Under the pieces are notes generated by a model. The model was given only the letters and a program-made list of their open reading frames with translations, was not told where the DNA came from and did not search any database. Below, one piece after another: positions 35,335 through 44,150 of a stretch of 64,000 nt of DNA. Position numbers and translations under genes: made by a program. Origin of the DNA: Thauera sp. UBA6194 (GTDB lineage Bacteria; Pseudomonadota; Gammaproteobacteria; Burkholderiales; Rhodocyclaceae); the NCBI GenBank assembly GCA_002422685.1, contig DITC01000054.1:159540-223539 (forward strand), read 5' to 3'. Numbering within the stretch: the stretch's first letter is position 1; each line of letters opens with the position of its first letter.

Positions 35335-35928
35335 CTAAGCCCGTGGCGGGAACTGCTCGCCGTCTTCGGTGACGATGGCGCTCAAGCGGATGTCGTGCGC
35401 TTGCGGGAAGATGGTGTCGAGGCGTGCGGACTGAAGGCCCGTGCCAATCGAGAAGACCTGCTCGCCGAGCATCGCGAGCGTTCGGTCGAAATAGCCTCCG
35501 CCGTAGCCCAGGCGGTAGCCGGCGGGGTCCCAGCCCATGACCGGTGCGATCGTCACGTCGGGCCTGACCTCTGGCGCGTCCGGCGGGGGCACCGGTATGT
35601 TCCAGAAGCCACGCACCATGTGCGTCTCCGGCGTCCACACGCGAAACACGAGCGGCGCGCGCTGCGTCTCGACCAGTGGCAGCGCGACGGTCGCGCCGCG
35701 CGCGTGAAGCGACGCCATCCAGTCGCGCAGGTTCGGCTCGGTGTTGATCGGCCAGTAGACCGAAACGATCAGGCCGGACAGGCTGCCATGGCGACGGGCG
35801 AGCAGCGCGTCCAGATGCACCGCCAGCCGTGCGGCGACATCCCGTCTCTGCGCCGGCGACAGGGCCGCCCGCGCCTCGCGCAGCCGATTGCGCGTGTCGC
35901 GGCGCCAGGTGGAAACAGTCGGATCCAT
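35335..35928 (-). CDS. 5-formyltetrahydrofolate cyclo-ligase
   Basis: Returns 5-formyl-THF, a dead-end folate that inhibits C1 enzymes, to methenyl-THF using ATP. 197 residues: RDTRNRLREARAALSPAQRR at the N-terminus, the substrate loop WNIPVPPP, and the ATP motif MGWDPAGYRLGYGGGYFDRTLA. The start is 2 bp after the stop of the formate dehydrogenase alpha gene, so it is the third gene of that operon. This placement suggests the protein was recruited to keep folate flux free of 5-formyl-THF during rapid methyl oxidation. Confidence 0.94.
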   Translation of the reverse strand: MDPTVSTWRRDTRNRLREARAALSPAQRRDVAARLAVHLDALLARRHGSLSGLIVSVYWPINTEPNLRDWMASLHARGATVALPLVETQRAPLVFRVWTPETHMVRGFWNIPVPPPDAPEVRPDVTIAPVMGWDPAGYRLGYGGGYFDRTLAMLGEQVFSIGTGLQSARLDTIFPQAHDIRLSAIVTEDGEQFPPRA

Positions 35929-35930
35929 GC

Positions 35931-38744
35931 TCAGTCCACCTTCTCGATGCGTGCAGCCGCGTACTTGAACTCCGGGATCTTGCCGAAGGGGTCGAGCGCC
36001 GGGTTGGTGAGCATGTTGGCGGGCGCCTCCGTATAGCAGAAGGCGACGAAGACGACGCCATCCTGCAGGCCCGAATCGACGCGCGCGACCAGCTCGATCG
36101 TGCCGCGGCGCGTGCTGATGCGGATGCGGTCACCCGGGGCAATGCCCAAGCGCCTCATCTCGGACGGCGCCAGGGTCGCGACCGCGCCCGGCTCGAGCGC
36201 GTCGAGCACGCGTGTGCGCCGCGTCATCGAACCGGTGTGCCAGTGCTCCAGCTGCCGGCCCGTGGTGAGCACGATCGGGTACTCGGCGTCGACCGGTTCG
36301 TCCGGCGGCAAGGGCAGCGTGGGCGAGAATTTCGCCCGGCCACTGGGGGTCGGGAAGGCGTCACTGAAGACCACGTCGGCGCCGGGCAGGTCCGCGGCCG
36401 CGCTCGGATAGGTCACCGAGCGCTCGCGCTCGATGCGCTCCCAGCTGATGTTGTCGAAGGCCCGCATGCCACGCTTCATCTCGTCGAAGACGTCCGCCGG
36501 GTGGGTGTATTGCCAGTCCAGCCCGAGCCGACGCGCCACCTCCTGGATGATCCACCAGTCCTGCCGCGCGTCGCCGGGCAGCGGCACTGCGGCCTTGCCC
36601 ATCTGGATCTGGCGGTTGGTGTTGGTGACGGTGCCGGTCTTCTCCGGCCAGGCCGACGAGGGCAGGATGACGTCCGCGAACTGCGCGGTCTCGGTGACGA
36701 AGATGTCCTGCACGACGAGATGCTCGAGCCTGGCGAGCGCAGCCCGGGCGTGCTCGAGGTCCGGATCCGACATCGCCGGATTCTCGCCCTGGATGTACAT
36801 CGCCCGGATGACGCCGTCGTGGATGGCGTCCATGATCTCGACCACCGTGAGCCCGGGCTTGTCGTCGAGCGGGGTGCTCCACAGCTCCTCGAAGGCGGCG
36901 CGGATCTGCTTGTCGCCGACCGCCTGATAGCCCGGGAACACCATCGGGATCAGGCCTGCATCCGAGGCACCCTGGACGTTGTTCTGCCCGCGCAGCGGAT
37001 GCAGGCCGGTGCCGGGGCGCCCGGTCTGGCCGCAGGCGAGCGCGAGCGAGATCAGACAGCGCGCGTTGTCCGTGCCGTGGGTGTGTTGCGAGATCCCCAT
37101 ACCCCAGAAGATCATCGCGCGCTCGGCCGTGGCGTAGGCACGCGCGACCTCACGGATGGTCTCGGGCGCCACGCCGCACAGCGGCGACATCGCCTCGGGC
37201 GTCATCTGGGCGACATGCGCCTTGAGGGCCTCGAAGCCTTCGGTGTGCGCCCCGATGTAGTCCGTGTCGTAAAGCTGCTCGGTGACGATCACGTTGAGCA
37301 TCGCGTTGAACAGCGACACGTCCGCGCCGGGCTTGAAGCGGACGTCGCGCCAGGCGTGTTCGCTCATCGCCTGTCCGCGCGGGTCGAGCACGATGAAGCG
37401 GGTGCCGCGCGCGGCGGCCTGCTTGAAGAAGGTCGCCGCGACCGGGTGGTTGACCGTCGGGTTGCAGCCGGTGAGGATCACCACGTCGGCCTGCGTGACC
37501 TGCATGAACGAGGCCGTGACCGCGCCCGAGCCGATGCACTCCATCAGGGCGGCGACCGAGCTCGCATGACAGAGGCGGGTGCAGTGGTCGACGTTGTTCG
37601 AGCCGAAACCGGTGCGGACCAGCTTCTGGAACATCCAGGCTTCTTCGTTCGTGCATTTTGCGCTGCCGAAACCGGCCAGGCCGGCGGGCCCGTGCTCGCG
37701 TTTGACGCGCAACAGGCCTTGTGCGGCCAGCTCGAGCGCCTCGTCCCATTCGGCCTCGCGGAAATGGGTCAGCGGCCGCGCCGGATCGAAGTCGGGGTCG
37801 AGCCCCTTGGGCACGCCTTCGCGGCGGATCAGCGGCTTGAGCAGGCGGGCGGGGTGGTTCGGATAGTCGAACCCGAAGCGCCCCTTCACGCACAGCCGGC
37901 CGAGGTTGGCCGGGCCGTCGAGGCCCTCCACGGCGATGATGCGGTCGTCGCGCACGTGGTAGCGAAGCTGGCAGCCAACGCCGCAGTACGGACAAACGGA
38001 ATCCACGCTGCGATCCGCCGCGGCCGAGTCGCCCCGCCCCTGCTCGTCGACCAGGGTCGCCGGCATCAGCGCGCCGGTCGGGCAGGCCTGCACGCACTCG
38101 CCGCAGGCCACGCAGGTGCTGGCGCCCATCGGATCGTCCAGGTCGAACACGACCTTGGCCGCCGCGCCGCGCCAGGCCAGACCGATCACGTCGTTGACCT
38201 GCACTTCGCGACAGGCGCGCACGCACAGGTTGCAGTCGATGCAGGCCTCGAGGTTCACCCTCATCGCGGTGTGGGAATCATCCCGCACACGCGGCACGAG
38301 GTGCGCCGGCGCGTGATGAACCGGGGTGCCGTCGCGTTCGCCCGCTTGCGGCAACCAGGCGCGCGCCGCGGCGGCGTCCACGCCCACGCTGTCCGCCATG
38401 CGCCAGAAATGGCTGGAGCGGTCCGGGCTGTCCTCGCGCTCGGGCTGGTCGACCGCGAGCAGCGAAATGACGCCTTCACGCGCTTCGCGCGCGCGCTCGG
38501 AGGTGGCACTGCGCACCACCATGCCGGGGCGTGCCTGGCGCTGGCAACTCGCCGCCAGCACCCGCTCGCCTTCGATCTCGACCATGCAGGCCCGGCAGTT
38601 ACCGTCCGCGCGGTAGCCGGCTGCGTCCTTGAAGCAAAGGTGCGGGATCGTCTCGCCCGCGCGGCGGGCGGCCTGCCAGAGACTCTCCCCGTCGTGTGCG
38701 GTGATCTCGACGCCATCCAGGGTCAGGGTAAAGGTATCGGTCAT
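35931..38744 (-). CDS. NAD-linked formate dehydrogenase, molybdopterin alpha subunit
   Basis: 937 residues. Order: an N-terminal [2Fe-2S] domain (C37, C50, C53; HLCFKDAAGYRADGNCRACMVE), a His-Cys cluster region, two 4Fe-4S motifs (CIDCNLCVRACREVQ and CVACGECVQACPTGAL), a further CPYCGVGC cluster near residue 265, then the molybdopterin core. The metal ligand is cysteine (HCTRLCHASS) rather than selenocysteine. ILTGCNPTVNHP and WGMGISQHTHGTDN are typical of FdhF/FdsA-type enzymes. It oxidises formate from Fhs to CO2. It starts 4 bp after the diaphorase subunit gene. An FdhD-type sulfurtransferase needed for maturation is not seen here. Confidence 0.95.
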   Translation of the reverse strand: MTDTFTLTLDGVEITAHDGESLWQAARRAGETIPHLCFKDAAGYRADGNCRACMVEIEGERVLAASCQRQARPGMVVRSATSERAREAREGVISLLAVDQPEREDSPDRSSHFWRMADSVGVDAAAARAWLPQAGERDGTPVHHAPAHLVPRVRDDSHTAMRVNLEACIDCNLCVRACREVQVNDVIGLAWRGAAAKVVFDLDDPMGASTCVACGECVQACPTGALMPATLVDEQGRGDSAAADRSVDSVCPYCGVGCQLRYHVRDDRIIAVEGLDGPANLGRLCVKGRFGFDYPNHPARLLKPLIRREGVPKGLDPDFDPARPLTHFREAEWDEALELAAQGLLRVKREHGPAGLAGFGSAKCTNEEAWMFQKLVRTGFGSNNVDHCTRLCHASSVAALMECIGSGAVTASFMQVTQADVVILTGCNPTVNHPVAATFFKQAAARGTRFIVLDPRGQAMSEHAWRDVRFKPGADVSLFNAMLNVIVTEQLYDTDYIGAHTEGFEALKAHVAQMTPEAMSPLCGVAPETIREVARAYATAERAMIFWGMGISQHTHGTDNARCLISLALACGQTGRPGTGLHPLRGQNNVQGASDAGLIPMVFPGYQAVGDKQIRAAFEELWSTPLDDKPGLTVVEIMDAIHDGVIRAMYIQGENPAMSDPDLEHARAALARLEHLVVQDIFVTETAQFADVILPSSAWPEKTGTVTNTNRQIQMGKAAVPLPGDARQDWWIIQEVARRLGLDWQYTHPADVFDEMKRGMRAFDNISWERIERERSVTYPSAAADLPGADVVFSDAFPTPSGRAKFSPTLPLPPDEPVDAEYPIVLTTGRQLEHWHTGSMTRRTRVLDALEPGAVATLAPSEMRRLGIAPGDRIRISTRRGTIELVARVDSGLQDGVVFVAFCYTEAPANMLTNPALDPFGKIPEFKYAAARIEKVD

Positions 38745-38748
38745 GACT

Positions 38749-40467
38749 TCAGCCCTTGATCGTCACATTCTGAGCGGCAAGCTGGCCGCGAAAATCCTTG
38801 AGCAATCCCAGCACGGGATTGGGCGCAGCCTGCCCCAGACCGCAGATGGAGGCGTCCATCATCAAGCGTGCGAGCCGTTGAAGCGCGTCTGCGTCCCATT
38901 GTTCACGCTCCAGCAGGCCCAGCATCTTGTCGCAGCCCACCCGGCAAGGCGTGCACTGGCCGCAGGACTCGTCGGCAAAGAAGGCGAGCAGGTTGGTCGC
39001 CACCGAGCGCAGGTCGTCCTTGTCCGACAGCACGATCACCGCCGCCGAGCCGATGAAGCAGCCGTGCGGCTGGAGGGTGTCGAAATCGAGCGGGATGTCG
39101 GCCTTGTCGGCAGGCAGGATGCCCCCCGACGCGCCGCCGGGCAGGTAGGCCATCAGCCTGTGCCCCTCTGCCATGCCGCCGCAGAACTCGTCGATGAGTT
39201 CGCGCAGGGTGATGCCGGCCGGAGCGAGATGCACACCGGGCTTGCGGACCCGCCCGGACACGGAGAAGCTGCGCAGGCCCTTGCGGCCGTGACGGCCCTG
39301 CGCGGCGAACCACTCGGCGCCGCGTTCGTGGATCAGGGGGATCCAGTAAACCGTCTCGACGTTGTTCACCAGCGTCGGGCGATTGAACAGGCCGCTCTGC
39401 GCAACGAAAGGCGGTCGGTGCCGCGGCTTGCCCGGCTTGCCCTCGAGCGACTCGATCAGCGCCGACTCCTCGCCACAGATGTAGGCACCGGCGCCGCGGC
39501 GCAGCACGATGTAGCCGGGCGTCGCCAAGCCGCTGCGCTCGAGCTCGGCAATCGCCTCGCGCAGCACCGTGTGCACACCGGGGTACTCGTCACGCAGGTA
39601 GATGTAGAGCGCTTCAGCGTCGATGGCCCATGCGCTGACCAGCGCCCCTTCGAGGAAGCGGTGCGGGGCGTGTTCGAGATAGTGGCGATCCTTGAAGGTG
39701 CCGGGCTCGCCTTCATCGCCGTTGATCACACAGTAGCGGGGCGCAGGCTCCTGCCGCACGAAAGCCCACTTGCGGAAGGTCGGAAACCCTGCCCCGCCGA
39801 GGCCCCGCAGGCCCGCCTGCTCGAGCTCCGTCATCAGCGCCTCGACACCGACCTCGCCATCGCGACACGACTGCAGCAGCCGATAGCCACCGGCAGCCCG
39901 ATAGGCCTCCAGACGCTGCCATTCGATCGGTTCCGGATCGGTCTCACCCGCTGCCGCCGCAGCGAGCACCGCCTCGGCGTTGGCCCGACCGATGTGACGA
40001 TGACCGACTTCGACCACCGGCGCGTTGTCGCAACGCCCCATGCAGGGCGCGCGCAACACCCGGATCGCCTCCGGGTCGGTGCCGGCCTCGAGTTCGGCCT
40101 TGAGCGCTTCGGCGCCGGCGATCTGACAGGACAGCGAATCGCACACCCGCAGCGTGAGCGCCGGCGGCGGGGCCTGATCGTCATGAATCACGTCGAAATG
40201 TGCGTAGAAAGTCGCGGTCTCATACACGGCGGCCATCGGCAGCTTCATGTAGGCGGCCAGCGCGCGCAAGGCAGGGAGCGGGAGGTGGCCCCGGTCGTCC
40301 TGCATTACGTGCAGGTGCTCGATCAGCAGATCGTGCCGGCGCAACTCGGGCCGTTGGCGTTCGTCACCGAGCAGCGCGCGCAGACGCTCGAGTTCGGCGG
40401 GGTCCAGCTCACGGCCGCGCGGCTTGGCGCGCAGTCCTCGGCGTGGGGTTTCGGTGTTCAGGCTCAT
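38749..40467 (-). CDS. formate dehydrogenase diaphorase subunit, fused NuoE-NuoF type
   Basis: 572 residues joining two Complex-I-like modules. Residues ~30-180 are a NuoE/FdsG thioredoxin-like [2Fe-2S] domain (ETATFYAHFDV; CDSLSCQ and CMGRCDNAPVV). Residues ~205-560 are NuoF/FdsB: FMN/NAD motif GLRGLGGAGFPTFRKW, VINGDEGEPGTFKDR, GAGAYICGEESALIESLEGKPG and the 4Fe-4S motif ESCGQCTPCRVGCDK. It transfers formate electrons to NAD+. Many relatives (Cupriavidus FdsG/FdsB) keep these as separate chains. Start at ATG 40467, where the conserved region begins shortly after. Confidence 0.95.
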   Translation of the reverse strand: MSLNTETPRRGLRAKPRGRELDPAELERLRALLGDERQRPELRRHDLLIEHLHVMQDDRGHLPLPALRALAAYMKLPMAAVYETATFYAHFDVIHDDQAPPPALTLRVCDSLSCQIAGAEALKAELEAGTDPEAIRVLRAPCMGRCDNAPVVEVGHRHIGRANAEAVLAAAAAGETDPEPIEWQRLEAYRAAGGYRLLQSCRDGEVGVEALMTELEQAGLRGLGGAGFPTFRKWAFVRQEPAPRYCVINGDEGEPGTFKDRHYLEHAPHRFLEGALVSAWAIDAEALYIYLRDEYPGVHTVLREAIAELERSGLATPGYIVLRRGAGAYICGEESALIESLEGKPGKPRHRPPFVAQSGLFNRPTLVNNVETVYWIPLIHERGAEWFAAQGRHGRKGLRSFSVSGRVRKPGVHLAPAGITLRELIDEFCGGMAEGHRLMAYLPGGASGGILPADKADIPLDFDTLQPHGCFIGSAAVIVLSDKDDLRSVATNLLAFFADESCGQCTPCRVGCDKMLGLLEREQWDADALQRLARLMMDASICGLGQAAPNPVLGLLKDFRGQLAAQNVTIKG

Positions 40468-40710
40468 ATGCGACTCGATATCGGGAGATGGACGGGGCCG
40501 GCTCCGCGTAGCCCCACATGTGAGCATAGCGCCCGACTCGAGAACGCAGTAAAGCTGTAAGCGACGGCGGGAATCCTAAAAACGTCATGCACGTCCCGTC
40601 CGCACAGGCGCTGCCCCGGACAGTCGAGAGACAGCCCGCAGGCGGGCAAAAACAAGGGCGCGCGCGACGGCCTTTACGGCGGCGAAGTCGGCGCCGCTCG
40701 CGGGCCAGCG

Positions 40711-40729
40711 CATGTCGCAAACAGACATG
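40711..40729 (+). promoter_or_regulatory. regulon word CATGTCGCAAACAG, copy 2
   Basis: CATGTCGCAAACAGACATG starts and ends with CATG(T)/ACATG, giving a partly symmetric 19-mer. Its first 14 bases repeat exactly at 30592-30605 on the other strand. It lies 244 bp from the formate dehydrogenase operon start and 70 bp upstream of the regulator promoter, so it could serve either or both. Confidence 0.6.
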
Positions 40730-40797
40730 TGCCGGCGAGCCCGATCCCTGGATTCTCAGCTGTGCCGGCCGCGCGGCGAATCTCTGCTTCCTGACGA

Positions 40798-40825
40798 TTG
40801 CCCAAACGCGACAAGCTGCTACTAT
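40798..40825 (+). promoter_or_regulatory. sigma-70-like promoter of the GbdR-like gene
   Basis: -35 TTGCCC (40798-40803), 16-bp spacer, -10 TACTAT (40820-40825), about 140 bp upstream of the ATG. Fit to consensus is good for both boxes. Confidence 0.5.
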
Positions 40826-40965
40826 GAGTCCATAAGCGCGGCAATGATATGGACCCCATCCGGGTTCGATCGTCGCCATGGCCAAGGGCGCACACGCAGA
40901 AAATATACGAGGCCTGCTCGAGAGCGGCCCCGCGGAGTGCTCCGAACGGGTGAGGAGGAGACAAC

Positions 40966-42093
40966 ATGCCCAAGCACGATGATTTGCCGAATCCGGCCGA
41001 GAGCAAGCGACGCGACGGCCCTTTGAGTGTCGGCTTTCTCCTCCTGGAGAATTTCACCCTGATCGCGCATTCGGTGGCGATCGAGCCGCTGCGCATGGCC
41101 AACCAGCTCAGCGGCAAGGAACTCTACCGCTGGTACACCCTGAGCGAGGATGGCCAGCCGGTCCGTGCGAGCGATGGTCAGCGCATCCTGCCCGACGGCT
41201 CGCTGAAAGATGTGCAGGGCCTCGATATCGTGATCGTCTGCGGTGGTGTTGCGCCCCAGCAGGCGATCCGCAAGGCACACATCTCCTTCCTGCAGGCGCA
41301 GGCCAGGCGTGACTGCATCCTCGGCTCGGTTTGCACCGGGGCCTGGGCGCTCGCACAGGCCGGCCTGCTCGATGGCTACCGTGCCAGCGTACATTGGGAG
41401 TGCATCCCGGGGCTGCAGGAAGCCTTCCCGAAAGTATTGGTGACCAACCGCTTGTTCACGGTCGACGGCAACCGCATCACGGGTTCAGGCGGGACCGCAC
41501 CGCTGGACATGATGCTGAATCTGATCCAGCGCCAGTTCGGCCGCGAGCTGATGGCCGCGATCTCCGAAATGTTCATGTGCGAGCGCATTCGCGACGAGCG
41601 CGAACAGCAGCGCATTCCGCTTCGCCACGTGCTCGGCATGTCGCAGCCGAAGCTGCTCGAAATCGTCGAGCTGATGGAGGCCAACATCGAGGAGCCGCTC
41701 GAAACGGAGGGCCTCGCGGCCATCGCCGGGATCTCCCGCCGACAGCTCGAGCGACTCTTCCTCAAGCATCTGAACAGCTCGCCTTCGCGCTATTACCTCA
41801 CCATCCGCATCAACCGCGCGCGCAAGCTGCTGCGGCAGACCTCGATGATGATCATCGAGGTCGCGGAAGCCTGCGGTTTCGTCTCGACATCGCATTTTTC
41901 CAAGTGCTACCGCAGCTTCTTCGGCGTACCGCCAAGAACCGAGCGCACCTGCGAGACGGCCTTGCGCCCGGTGCGCGGCCGCCGGCCGACCTTTGCTCCG
42001 GAAGCGGCAGGTACGATCTCATCGGCCGAGCGTGCACTCTGCGCGGCGCGCGGCGAGGCGACGTATGGAAGCGTTGTGCATCTGGCCGCGTAG
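40966..42093 (+). CDS. GbdR-like GlxA/AraC-family transcriptional regulator
   Basis: 375 residues: DJ-1/PfpI-like sensor (~20-190; GFLLLENFTLIAHSVAIEPLRMANQL; ILGSVCTGAWALAQAGLLDGYRASVHWE) and AraC-type DNA-binding domain (~225-325; LAAIAGISRRQLERLFLKHLNSSPSRYYL and IEVAEACGFVSTSHFSKCYRSFFGVPP). The layout and wording are close to Pseudomonas GbdR, the glycine betaine/dimethylglycine sensor. The C-terminal 50 residues are variable. With the second GlxA-type regulator near creatinase, it is the best candidate to bind the shared CATGTCGCAAACAG words. Confidence 0.92.
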   Translation: MPKHDDLPNPAESKRRDGPLSVGFLLLENFTLIAHSVAIEPLRMANQLSGKELYRWYTLSEDGQPVRASDGQRILPDGSLKDVQGLDIVIVCGGVAPQQAIRKAHISFLQAQARRDCILGSVCTGAWALAQAGLLDGYRASVHWECIPGLQEAFPKVLVTNRLFTVDGNRITGSGGTAPLDMMLNLIQRQFGRELMAAISEMFMCERIRDEREQQRIPLRHVLGMSQPKLLEIVELMEANIEEPLETEGLAAIAGISRRQLERLFLKHLNSSPSRYYLTIRINRARKLLRQTSMMIIEVAEACGFVSTSHFSKCYRSFFGVPPRTERTCETALRPVRGRRPTFAPEAAGTISSAERALCAARGEATYGSVVHLAA

Positions 42094-42307
42094 TCGTCTG
42101 GTCGCATAGCCCCGAGAGCCGGGCGCAACACCCGACCAGCCGGCGCGGACAGGGCGCCCTATGAAGTATGCCCGCAGCGGGCAAAGCACCGTGGCCGCGC
42201 ACAGGCCCCGCCCCGCCTGCCGCTCCGGTCAGGCCGCGGTGCCGGCGAGAGGTCCTGGTGCTGGGCAGCTTGACCCACCCGCTACTTGACCCCCAAGCGC
42301 TGCATTG

Positions 42308-42339
42308 CCGCCGGCGAAGCGGCACGGCGTCGCCGGCGG
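42308..42339. terminator. hairpin between convergent regulator and yhcB genes
   Basis: A perfect 10-bp stem (42308-42317 with 42330-42339) with a 12-nt loop, just beyond the yhcB stop codon. There is no T run, so its role as a terminator is uncertain. Confidence 0.35.
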
Positions 42340-42345
42340 ACTCGT

Positions 42346-43065
42346 TCAGCTCCGCTCGTTGCGGGGAGCTTCGCCGCGCGCGGCCCCCTCGTCCACGGTG
42401 GGATCGACGGCGACGCCCTCTTCCTTGCGCTTCCGCTCGTCGGAGCCTTCCGCCGCCGCCTGTTCGAGTTCATCGGTGCCAGTCGCGGCCACTTTTTCGG
42501 AGTCCGGTTGGGCTGCAGGAGCGGCGCCCTGCGATCCCGCGTCGGCAGTGGAATCGGACGGCGCTTCCGGCTCGGCACGGCCTTCGGTCGCCGGCTCGCT
42601 TACCTGGGCAGGCTCGGCCGTCTCCGTCGGCGCCGTTTCAGCCCCGGACTCGGTCGCCGCGCCAGCGGCAGCCGTCGCCGCGGCGCCGGCGCCCAGCAGC
42701 TTGCCCGCTTCGCCGCCCTCGTCCGCGCCACGCCCGGCGCCGATCAGCAACGCATCCACACGCTGCTGGAACAGCTCGCGTGCCGAGCCGGTGGAGAGCT
42801 TCTCGTAGTCGGTGGACAGATGCTCGAAGAGCGCCTTGTACGAGCCGGCCATGGACACGAACAGGGTCGCGGTCTTGTCGAAGTGGGCTTCGACGTCCTT
42901 GCGGTAGCCGGCCACCTCTTCCTGCTTGCGCTCGAGCTCGGCTTCGAGCTCGTCGATGCGATCTTTGGTCCCCGCCGTCTTGCGACCGACGAAGAAGGCG
43001 ATGATGCCGACGATGACGACCGCGGAGATCGCGAGCAGCCAGGCAGTTTGTGGCGTGATGTTCAT
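42346..43065 (-). CDS. zapG: ZapG/YhcB-like (DUF1043) single-pass membrane protein
   Basis: 239 residues: one N-terminal helix (AWLLAISAVVIVGIIAFFVG), then a coiled coil (RIDELEAELERKQEEVAGYRKDVEAHFDKTATLFVSMAGSYKALFEHLSTDYEKL, residues ~40-90) that carries the DUF1043 signature FxKTAxLF. YhcB proteins act in cell envelope growth and division. The last ~130 residues are an Ala/Glu/Pro-rich low-complexity tail, longer than in enterobacterial YhcB (~130 aa in total). Start at ATG 43065 after GGAGGA; an earlier in-frame ATG lies upstream of that ribosome site. Confidence 0.85.
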   Translation of the reverse strand: MNITPQTAWLLAISAVVIVGIIAFFVGRKTAGTKDRIDELEAELERKQEEVAGYRKDVEAHFDKTATLFVSMAGSYKALFEHLSTDYEKLSTGSARELFQQRVDALLIGAGRGADEGGEAGKLLGAGAAATAAAGAATESGAETAPTETAEPAQVSEPATEGRAEPEAPSDSTADAGSQGAAPAAQPDSEKVAATGTDELEQAAAEGSDERKRKEEGVAVDPTVDEGAARGEAPRNERS

Positions 43066-43085
43066 GTTTTCTTCCTCCCTTGCGT

Positions 43086-44150
43086 TCAATCGATGGTCGT
43101 CGCCTCGACGGGCGACAGGAACTGCAGGCGCGCACGCAGCGCACGCGTGACCTCGACGCGGCCGTCGGCGGCCACGCGCAACACGTGTTCGATGCCGAAA
43201 CGCCGCGTCTGTTCGCGCCAGGCGTCACCGGCAAGATACGCGGGCTTGCTCGGCGCATCGGACAGCGTCCCGGCGTTGGTGCGCGGCAAGATCAGAATGG
43301 TGAGCGCCTGCGTGCCCTGCGCCGGCATGCCGGTGCGCGGGTCGAGCAGATGCGAAAAGCGCTCGCCTTCGATCTCGAAATAACGCTGATAGTCGCCGGA
43401 GGTGCCGACCGCCTCGCCATCGTACAACGGCAAGGTGGCGATGGGCGCCGGTTCGCGCGGATGCTGGATGCCGATGCGCCAGGGCTGGTCGCCCTTCTTC
43501 CCGAGCGCCATGACGTTGCCGCCGATGTTGATGAGCGCGTTGTCCACACCGTTCGCGCGCAGGATGGCCGCGGCGCGGTCGAGCGCGTAGCCCTTGGCGT
43601 AGCCGCCGAGGTCGAGCTGCACCGCCGGGTTGCGGCTGCTGACCCGATTGCCCTCGATGACGAGATCCGCCATCGAGGGCGCAGCCTCGAGCAGGGCCTG
43701 CAGGCGCGCGGGGTCCGGGCGCTGCTGCACGAAGCTGTCGGTGTGAAAGCCCCACAGCGCGATCAGCCCGCCGAGCGCCGGATTGAAGAGCTGGTCGCCG
43801 GTCGCAGCGATATGCTGCGCATCCAGCAACATCGCCGCGAGCTCGTCGGACACGCTGGTGGCCTCGCCACGCGCGAGCGCCGCGTTGAGCGCAGTGAGCT
43901 CGGACGGCTCCCAGGCGTGATATGCGCGGTGCAGGCGGTCGAACTCGCGCAGCACGGCACCGGCCGCCGCATCCGCAGCCTCCTGGCTGTCGCCATAGAC
44001 AGCCACATCGACCCGCGTGCCGAACACATAAGCCTCGTGCCGGAACACCTCACCACCCGAACAACCAGCCAACAACACCGCCGCCAGCACCAACACCGCC
44101 AGCCGACCAGAAAAATCAATGGGGTCAGACTCGATTGATCCGCGGATCAA
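43086..44150 (-). CDS. apbE: ApbE-type FAD:protein FMN transferase lipoprotein, 5' end altered by a palindrome
   Basis: Periplasmic flavin transferase that attaches FMN to proteins such as NqrC/RnfG. Lipoprotein signal LAVLVLAAVLLAGC, then FGTRVDVAVYGDS, AVQLDLGGYAKGYALDRA near residue 180, NALINIGGNVMALG and the SDAPSKPAYLAG end region (usually SDAxST-A). No ATG or GTG lies in a sensible place upstream of the signal peptide: the reading frame runs back into the palindrome at 44112-44171, whose TTG at 44150 is the best in-frame candidate start but lacks a ribosome site. The native start was probably replaced when the palindrome inserted, so expression is doubtful. yhcB follows 20 bp downstream. 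Confidence 0.85.
   Translation of the reverse strand: MIRGSIESDPIDFSGRLAVLVLAAVLLAGCSGGEVFRHEAYVFGTRVDVAVYGDSQEAADAAAGAVLREFDRLHRAYHAWEPSELTALNAALARGEATSVSDELAAMLLDAQHIAATGDQLFNPALGGLIALWGFHTDSFVQQRPDPARLQALLEAAPSMADLVIEGNRVSSRNPAVQLDLGGYAKGYALDRAAAILRANGVDNALINIGGNVMALGKKGDQPWRIGIQHPREPAPIATLPLYDGEAVGTSGDYQRYFEIEGERFSHLLDPRTGMPAQGTQALTILILPRTNAGTLSDAPSKPAYLAGDAWREQTRRFGIEHVLRVAADGRVEVTRALRARLQFLSPVEATTID

Larger units (their letters stand above)
40468..40965. promoter_or_regulatory. divergent control region between formate dehydrogenase and the GbdR-like gene
   Basis: 498 bp with no supported gene. It contains the regulon word at 40711-40726 and a good sigma-70-type promoter for the regulator gene at 40798-40825. 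The formate dehydrogenase promoter was not clear; the run up to 40560 is moderately AT-rich. Confidence 0.5.

Noticed and set aside
43763..44119. Alternative-frame small ORF over the apbE signal peptide
   Set aside because: The frame is Arg/Cys/Trp-rich nonsense overlapping the true lipoprotein signal; no ribosome site.
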